In this document: positions 59,451 through 64,000 of the stretch, one piece after another
Numbering within the stretch: the stretch's first letter is position 1
Layout: each line of letters begins with the position of its first letter
Origin: Rhizobium sp. P32RR-XVIII
GTDB lineage: Bacteria; Pseudomonadota; Alphaproteobacteria; Rhizobiales; Rhizobiaceae
Direction: 5' to 3'
Assembly (NCBI RefSeq): GCF_012641395.1
Contig: NZ_JABAIH010000003.1
Location: forward strand, 1-64,000
Length of the DNA: 64,000 nucleotides
Notes under the pieces: generated by a model
Database searches by the model: none
Seen by the model: the letters and a program-made list of their open reading frames with translations, nothing else
What the model was told of the DNA's origin: nothing
Program-made: the position numbers and the translations under genes

Positions 59451-60278
59451 ATGAACGCCTCGACCGGGACCAAGAAGGGCAGGCCCAACCCTGCGCTCAT
59501 GAAAGCCAGGGCGATGCCCCAGCTCATAGATCCCGATGCCGAGCCTTTCGTTGCCGAGGCGATAAGAGAACTCGTCGAGTGCAAGATCCCGTTTCTCGTC
59601 GCCGGCACTTACGCGGTTTGTGCCTATACCGGTATTTCCCGCCAGACCAAGGACTTCGACATCTTCTGCAAGGCGGGTGACTACGCCCGCATTCTCGGCC
59701 ATTTCAAGGAAAAGGGCTATGCGGTCGAGGTTGAGGACGAGCGGTGGCTTGGCAAGATCTTTCAGGGCAAGCATTTCTTCGACGTGATCTTTGCCTCTTC
59801 CAATGGCACCATGCCCGTCGGCGATGACTGGTTCGAGGATGCCAGGCAAGTCGAGATGTGCGGCTGCCCGGTCTGGATCGTCAGCCCGACCGAACTGCTG
59901 TGGTCGAAGTTCTTCATCCAGCTTCGCCATCGGTACGATGGAGCGGATGTTGCCCATGTGATCCTTCGCGCCCACGACAAGATCGATTGGCGCAAGTTGC
60001 TCGGCTACATGGAGGTGCATTGGGAGGTGCTGCTTATCCACCTCCTGAACTTTCGCTGGATCTATCCGACGGAGCGCGACAAGATTCCGCAGTGGCTGCT
60101 CGATGAACTGCTCGACCGCCTGGCTGCTCAGCGCGAACTGCCCCTTCCGCAGATGAGAATTTGCCGCGGCCGCATGTATTCGCGCGCCGATTTCGAAATC
60201 GATGTCAAGGAATGGGGATTCGCCGATGTCGGCGGCGAAGGCGAACTGCGCGGCGATTGGGAGAAGAAGGATGAATGA
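59451..60278 (+). CDS. Nucleotidyltransferase (AbiEii-like fold)
   Basis: A 275-residue protein of the polymerase-beta-like nucleotidyltransferase superfamily. The helix AGTYAVCAYTGISRQTKDFD holds the G-T in place of G-S at 52-53 and the metal aspartates D68 and D70; a third acid is D111 in KHFFDVIF. So the catalytic set looks intact. The remainder, H-A-H-D-K-I-D-W-R-K-L-L and W-x-V-L-L-I-H-L-L-N-F-R-W-I-Y-P, is helical. It overlaps the metallophosphoesterase start by 8 bases. Relatives include toxin-type AbiEii and antibiotic adenylyltransferases, but the substrate here is unknown. Confidence 0.8.
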   Translation: MNASTGTKKGRPNPALMKARAMPQLIDPDAEPFVAEAIRELVECKIPFLVAGTYAVCAYTGISRQTKDFDIFCKAGDYARILGHFKEKGYAVEVEDERWLGKIFQGKHFFDVIFASSNGTMPVGDDWFEDARQVEMCGCPVWIVSPTELLWSKFFIQLRHRYDGADVAHVILRAHDKIDWRKLLGYMEVHWEVLLIHLLNFRWIYPTERDKIPQWLLDELLDRLAAQRELPLPQMRICRGRMYSRADFEIDVKEWGFADVGGEGELRGDWEKKDE

Positions 60279-60993
60279 GAGCAGCAACACGGTCAAAGTT
60301 GCGGCGGTCGCGGATCTTCATGTCAAGGAAGATGGCGGCAAGTCCTACAAGGAATTGTTCGGCGAAATCTCCTCTGTCGCGGACGTGTTGGTCATAGCAG
60401 GCGATCTGACCGACCTCGGCAAACCCAAGGAAGCGGAGTTGCTGGCCGTCGACCTCCGGAATTGCTCGGTGCCGGTCGTTGCGGTTCTCGGCAATCACGA
60501 CCACGAAAGCGGTTACGTCGAGCAAGTATGCGCCATTCTCACGGATGCAGGAGTGAAGCTTCTGAACGGTCAAACAGTGGAAATCGAGGGGGTCGGCTTC
60601 GTCGGCGTCAAGGGCTTCGTCGGAGGGTTCGGCCGGCATATGCTCGGCTCGTTCGGGGAAAGCGCGATCAAGGCGATGGTCGCGGAAAGCGTCGAAGAAA
60701 CGATGCGGCTGGAAAATGCCATGCGCCAGGTGCGCGCCGACCGCTCGGTGGTCATTCTGCATTATGCACCGATTGTCGAGACGGTCACCGGCGAACCGCT
60801 TGAAATTTACCCCTTTCTCGGATCATCGCGGCTTGCCGAAACGATCGACCGCTTCAAAGTGAATGCCGTCGTGCATGGCCACGCTCATCGCGGCACCTAC
60901 GAGGGTCGCACACCGGGCGGAGCTCCGGTCTTCAACGTGGCAGCGCACATCGAGAAGCCGACGGGCAGGCCCTATGCGCTGCTCGAGCTTTGA
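60271..60993 (+). CDS. Metallophosphoesterase
   Basis: A 240-residue calcineurin-like phosphoesterase. Motifs in order: D15-L-H17, GDLTD (D45), GNHDHE (N75, H76), H in VVILHYAPI and GHAHRG near the C-terminus. The two-metal site is complete. The ATG at 60271 overlaps the end of the nucleotidyltransferase, indicating coupled translation. Such an enzyme could remove a phosphate or nucleotide added by its partner, but nothing in the sequence shows the substrate. No signal peptide. Confidence 0.88.
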   Translation: MNESSNTVKVAAVADLHVKEDGGKSYKELFGEISSVADVLVIAGDLTDLGKPKEAELLAVDLRNCSVPVVAVLGNHDHESGYVEQVCAILTDAGVKLLNGQTVEIEGVGFVGVKGFVGGFGRHMLGSFGESAIKAMVAESVEETMRLENAMRQVRADRSVVILHYAPIVETVTGEPLEIYPFLGSSRLAETIDRFKVNAVVHGHAHRGTYEGRTPGGAPVFNVAAHIEKPTGRPYALLEL

Positions 60994-61182
60994 ACCGATC
61001 GCCAGCCTAGCCCGATTGAGCAGGCACTCTTGTCATTCGAATGCCGCTCTGCCCAGCACACGACGCCCGCGAACACGCTACGAAGTTTGTACGATAGAAG
61101 ACAGTCGGTTGTGCTGTAATTTCAAGGCGCTAGGTTCCATTTCCATCGAGTCGGGCAATTCTTGTCCGCCGAGGGGAAACGA

Positions 61183-61908
61183 ATGCCGACCGAAGACCGA
61201 CAATACCGCAATGCACTTCTGAAAAGTATGGATGCAAAGGATCTGGCGCTTCTCGCTCCTCACCTCGAACACGTGACGCTGGATATTCCCTATGAGATTG
61301 AGAAGGCGCATGAGCCGGCCGACTATGTCGTTTTCCTGGAGTCGGGACTGGCCTCGATCGTGGCGCGGCTCTCGGGCGGGCGTGACATCGAGGTGGGTAT
61401 CGCCGGGCGCGAGGGCATGACAGGGGCTGCCATCGTGCTCGGCGGCGAGCAATCGCCGAACATGACATTCATGCAGGTATCCGGAAGCGGTTTTCGCATC
61501 TCCTCGGCAAAGCTTCAGGAGGCGATCGACGCCAGTTCCACGCTCCGAGCCAGGCTGCTTGCCTATATTCAAGCCTTTATGGCGCAGATGTCGTCGACGG
61601 TCCTCGCCAATGGCCATTCAAAGCTGGAGGAGCGCCTGGCGCGCTGGCTGTTGATGGTCCACGACCGTATGGATGGCAACACAATTTCGCTGACGCATGA
61701 ATTCCTCTCAATCATGCTGGGCGTCAGGCGTCCGGGCGTCACCGTGGCAGTCCACATCCTTGAGGGCAAAGGCTATATCCGCGCCAATCGAGGACAGATC
61801 ACCATACTCAACCGCAAAGGCCTGATTGAGGAAGCCAACGGCTCCTACGGAGCTGCGGAAGAGGAATACCTACGACTGATAGGAACCCCGCTTTCGCGTC
61901 AGCAGTGA
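61183..61908 (+). CDS. Crp/Fnr family transcriptional regulator
   Basis: A 241-residue CRP-fold regulator. The effector domain spans residues 20-130 (V-V-F-L-E-S-G-L-A-S-I-V ... G-R-E-G-M-T-G-A-A-I-V-L-G-G); it lacks the FNR cysteine cluster. The DNA-binding domain follows a dimer helix, with K-L-E-E-R-L-A-R-W-L-L-M-V-H-D-R and S-I-M-L-G-V-R-R-P-G-V-T-V-A. GAGGGGAAACG sets the start at 61183. It precedes the ECF sigma gene on the same strand but with an 88-base gap and a separate promoter candidate. Confidence 0.9.
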   Translation: MPTEDRQYRNALLKSMDAKDLALLAPHLEHVTLDIPYEIEKAHEPADYVVFLESGLASIVARLSGGRDIEVGIAGREGMTGAAIVLGGEQSPNMTFMQVSGSGFRISSAKLQEAIDASSTLRARLLAYIQAFMAQMSSTVLANGHSKLEERLARWLLMVHDRMDGNTISLTHEFLSIMLGVRRPGVTVAVHILEGKGYIRANRGQITILNRKGLIEEANGSYGAAEEEYLRLIGTPLSRQQ

Positions 61909-61946
61909 TGGCGGTTGTACGCTAACGTACTCAAAAAACTTTCTCG

Positions 61947-61971
61947 GGAACACACTTATTGCGCAGGCATT
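61947..61971 (+). promoter_or_regulatory. Candidate GGAAC-type promoter of the ECF sigma gene
   Basis: GGAAC at 61947-61951, 16 bases, then CATT at 61968-61971, against GGAAC-N16/17-CGTT. It lies 25 bases before the sigma gene start, which would allow autoregulation or control by the general stress sigma. Confidence 0.4.
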
Positions 61972-61996
61972 GCTCCAGCTAAGAAGGAGAAATGCC

Positions 61997-62527
61997 ATGC
62001 CAACGGCTTCATTCGAACGGAACCGCGCCTCCCAAGCGGAAATTATCTCGCTACTTCCAGCACTTAAAGCATTCTCGAGACGTTTCGAGCGCGTTGAAAA
62101 CGACGCCGACGATCTGTTGCAGGAGACCGTCTCAAAAGCTCTCCGCCATCTCGAACAGTTCCAGGACGGCACCAGCCTGAAATCCTGGCTCTTCACAATC
62201 ATGCGCAACACCTATTGCAGCAGCTACAAGCGCCGCAAGCGCGAGCCTGTCGGCTGCGTCGGCGATCTTAGCGAATGTCAGGTGCCGGTGAAATCGACAC
62301 AGGATTGGTCACTGAGAGCCCGCGAGGTGCAGGCTGCGATCGATAAGCTCGGGGCGCGGCACCGCGATGCGTTGCTGCTGGTCGTGGGAGGCACGAGTTA
62401 CGAGGAAGCAGCCGTGATCTGCCATTGCGAGGTCGGCACCATCAAGAGCCGAGTGAACCGCGCTCGCAGCCACCTCCTTGAAATACTTGGTGAAACACAG
62501 TTTTCAGAAGCAGCCTCGCTGCATTAA
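61997..62527 (+). CDS. ECF sigma factor (EcfG-like)
   Basis: A 176-residue extracytoplasmic-function sigma factor. Region 2 reads A-D-D-L-L-Q-E-T-V-S-K-A-L-R-H-L-E-Q-F and S-L-K-S-W-L-F-T-I-M-R-N-T-Y. Region 4 reads Y-E-E-A-A-V-I-C-H-C-E-V-G-T-I-K-S-R-V-N-R-A-R. The S-L-K-S-W-L-F-T-I-M-R-N-T-Y stretch is close to EcfG/RpoE2 of rhizobia, the general stress sigma, but neither PhyR nor NepR is encoded nearby, so it may be a secondary EcfG-like copy. GAAGGAGAAATGCC precedes the ATG. Confidence 0.88.
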   Translation: MPTASFERNRASQAEIISLLPALKAFSRRFERVENDADDLLQETVSKALRHLEQFQDGTSLKSWLFTIMRNTYCSSYKRRKREPVGCVGDLSECQVPVKSTQDWSLRAREVQAAIDKLGARHRDALLLVVGGTSYEEAAVICHCEVGTIKSRVNRARSHLLEILGETQFSEAASLH

Positions 62528-62543
62528 ATAAAGGGACGGTAAA

Positions 62544-62786
62544 ATGAAGGGTCAAGACAGGGACGAATGGATCGCCCAGCGTGCCTACGCGCTCTGGGAA
62601 CAGTGCGGGCGCCTAGACGGCGGCGATCGTGAACATTGGATGCAAGCCGTTCGCGAGCGCGACGAGCTGGAACGCACCCAGGCTTCCGCGGACGGGCGCG
62701 AGGTTCTGGTCCGCTTCAGGCCAAAAGCTTCGACGACGACACCGCGGCGGCGAACCGCGCCGGCGGCCGCTGTTGCTGGAGGCTGA
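62544..62786 (+). CDS. DUF2934 domain protein
   Basis: An 80-residue protein with the short DUF2934 pattern: I-A-Q-R-A-Y-A-L-W-E-Q-C-G-R-L-D-G-G-D-R-E-H-W-M-Q-A over residues 10-35. The tail is Pro/Arg/Ala-rich and probably disordered. AAAGGGACGG precedes the ATG. It lies 16 bases after the sigma gene, so probably the same transcript. The role is unknown; DUF2934 genes are common near stress regulators in rhizobia. Confidence 0.8.
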   Translation: MKGQDRDEWIAQRAYALWEQCGRLDGGDREHWMQAVRERDELERTQASADGREVLVRFRPKASTTTPRRRTAPAAAVAGG

Positions 62787-62835
62787 TGAACCGGCGCAGT
62801 AGACTAGGCTTTGGCTGATGTTTGCCGGACAAATC

Positions 62836-64000
62836 TTATCTGGCAAGACGGGGATATTTTCGTACAGTATCTGCCACTTTGACGGATCCGGCGAGTGCCA
62901 TTGCGAAAAGCCAAGCGTTGAAGGTTCCGAAGTCCGGCGTGGTAGCACCCAATACCGAGGTCGCAAACGGAGCGATGAAGGCCCATCGCGCGCCATGCAA
63001 TACAGCCGCCGCCTCATCGTCGTCAGGCGGCAAGGGGTGGAGAAGTGTCAGCATGACGAAGCCATAGTACAGCATGCCGCCAAACAGGCCGACATTGCTC
63101 AACATCGATACGACGGAATTAGAAGCACGCGTGCCCCCCAGGCCGACCCCAAGCCCATAGCTGCTTAGAAACGCCTGCCAGGACGTTGCCGTCCACATGC
63201 TCCGTTCTTCGAACGAACTCGTGGTGTTCTTCTGAAGGATCGTCTCGTCGAGCATGGTAAGGAGTGGCGTCCATATTGCCGTGTCCACGACGGTGACGAT
63301 CGCCACGATCACCAGAATGGCGGTCACGACCAGCAACTCGGCTGTCATGCCGCGACGCAACCGCGACCCTCTGACGATCACTGTTCCGCGCCAAAGCCAT
63401 TCCATTCCTGCCGCCACGAAGAACACAAACAGACCGACATAGGAGGCCGACGAGGTTGATAGCCAGATAAACACCAAAAGAAGCACGAGGATAGCCTGTA
63501 CCCATCCGCTGCGGATGTATGACTGAGGCATGGCGCGGCGGAAAAAGTAGATCGCCGAAAGGAAGGTCAGCGTCATGCCGCCGAAGGCGGATGCTTCGGG
63601 CATCAACCCGACGACTCGCTTGCTGCCCAGGATCTCGGCATCGGTCAGAAGCGAATACGTCGCCGTCCGGAAGGGTTCAAGCAGCGGACCGATTGGCGCA
63701 TACTGGCTGGCAAAATCGAGGGCGCCGGCAACGACCATGATAGCGCCCCCGATACAGAGCGCCCGAAGAGCATGCTGGCGGGCTGCGCGCTCGCGCAAGA
63801 CGAAGGTGAAGGCACAAACCGTCAGAACTGAAATCGTCATATAGACCAGTTGCGAGATGTTCTGGCTGGTGGGCTCCAAAAAGGCCGCTGTGGAAATCAG
63901 ATCGACTTTCAGCGGAATGACTTCCACCTGCCGTGCGAACAGCCGGGGCATGAACATCGTCGTCACCAATGCAACGAGCCAAAACAAGAGGAGAACGGTT
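62836..64000 (-). CDS. O-antigen ligase/polymerase-like membrane protein (cut by right edge)
   Basis: 388 codons are open from the stop at 62836 to the right edge, so the N-terminus is missing. Ten or so hydrophobic segments are visible (I-S-V-L-T-V-C-A-F-T-F-V-L, G-G-A-I-M-V-V-A-G-A-L-D-F, I-L-V-L-L-L-V-F-I-W-L-S-T-S-S-A-S-Y-V-G). A large loop holds L-M-P-E-A-S-A-F-G-G-M. This layout fits Wzy/WaaL or ExoQ-type polysaccharide polymerases of the inner membrane. There is no clear sequence motif for the substrate. It is convergent with the DUF2934 gene. Confidence 0.7.
   Translation of the reverse strand, partial: TVLLLFWLVALVTTMFMPRLFARQVEVIPLKVDLISTAAFLEPTSQNISQLVYMTISVLTVCAFTFVLRERAARQHALRALCIGGAIMVVAGALDFASQYAPIGPLLEPFRTATYSLLTDAEILGSKRVVGLMPEASAFGGMTLTFLSAIYFFRRAMPQSYIRSGWVQAILVLLLVFIWLSTSSASYVGLFVFFVAAGMEWLWRGTVIVRGSRLRRGMTAELLVVTAILVIVAIVTVVDTAIWTPLLTMLDETILQKNTTSSFEERSMWTATSWQAFLSSYGLGVGLGGTRASNSVVSMLSNVGLFGGMLYYGFVMLTLLHPLPPDDDEAAAVLHGARWAFIAPFATSVLGATTPDFGTFNAWLFAMALAGSVKVADTVRKYPRLAR

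Noticed and set aside
1..64000. Prophage, insertion sequence, integron, tRNA, rRNA or replication origin
   Set aside because: No transposase, integrase, phage structural gene, cloverleaf, rRNA segment or repABC-type gene was seen on either strand.

Overview
The window looks like an accessory replicon or accessory chromosomal segment of a fast-growing rhizobium (Rhizobiales: Rhizobium, Ensifer/Sinorhizobium or a close relative). The base composition is GC-rich, most genes have good GGAG-type ribosome binding sites, and no ribosomal, tRNA, replication or other housekeeping genes are seen. The alpha-galactoside cluster at 35.2-45.3 kb has the gene order of the agp locus I know from Sinorhizobium meliloti. 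Catabolic, transport and stress genes with local regulators make up nearly all of the content.

Region 1 (1-21.2 kb) is a redox and stress block, almost entirely on the minus strand. It holds two SDRs, three redoxin-like proteins with different CxxC pairs, four LysR regulators, two AhpD-like proteins, OsmC, nitroreductase, a sulfite-oxidase-like protein with a flavin reductase, and Dps. It also holds a five-gene redox run (P460-type cytochrome, azoreductase, medium-chain reductase, two-subunit molybdenum hydroxylase) and two sensorless histidine-kinase-like proteins. It contains several gene remnants: a GST tail, a reductase head, and a hydrolase head fused by deletion to a truncated SDR. A conserved upstream element of about 30-43 bp occurs four times, before both kinases, one redoxin and the hydrolase remnant. 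I know no name for it.

Region 2 (21.3-26.7 kb) is the homogentisate route of tyrosine/phenylalanine breakdown: hpd with a divergent Lrp/AsnC regulator, then marR divergent from hmgA-fahA-maiA. A perfect inverted repeat lies in the marR-hmgA gap.

Region 3 (26.7-35.2 kb) has a lytic transglycosylase, then an aminotransferase and LysR gene divergent from an agmatinase-family hydrolase and a polyamine-type ABC transporter. This suggests uptake and breakdown of a guanidino compound or polyamine.

Region 4 (35.2-45.3 kb) is the alpha-galactoside system: two NAD-dependent GH4 enzymes, a peptide/opine-type ABC transporter and a divergent AraC regulator. Region 5 (45.3-55.9 kb) has a secreted esterase-like protein, a second polyamine/iron-type ABC transporter divergent from gntR-uxuA, and an operon of two Gfo/Idh/MocA oxidoreductases plus a second GntR. 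Upstream of that operon are two FadR-like operators 120 bp apart.

Region 6 (56-64 kb) has a CBS-domain membrane protein, a PQQ-type sugar dehydrogenase, two small stress-type proteins, an overlapping nucleotidyltransferase/metallophosphoesterase pair, a Crp/Fnr regulator, an EcfG-like sigma factor, a DUF2934 protein, and a polysaccharide polymerase-like membrane protein cut by the right edge. Two GGAAC-type general-stress promoter candidates lie here.

All names come from reading the translated sequence; no database search was run. Start codons were chosen by eye from ribosome binding sites and family lengths.
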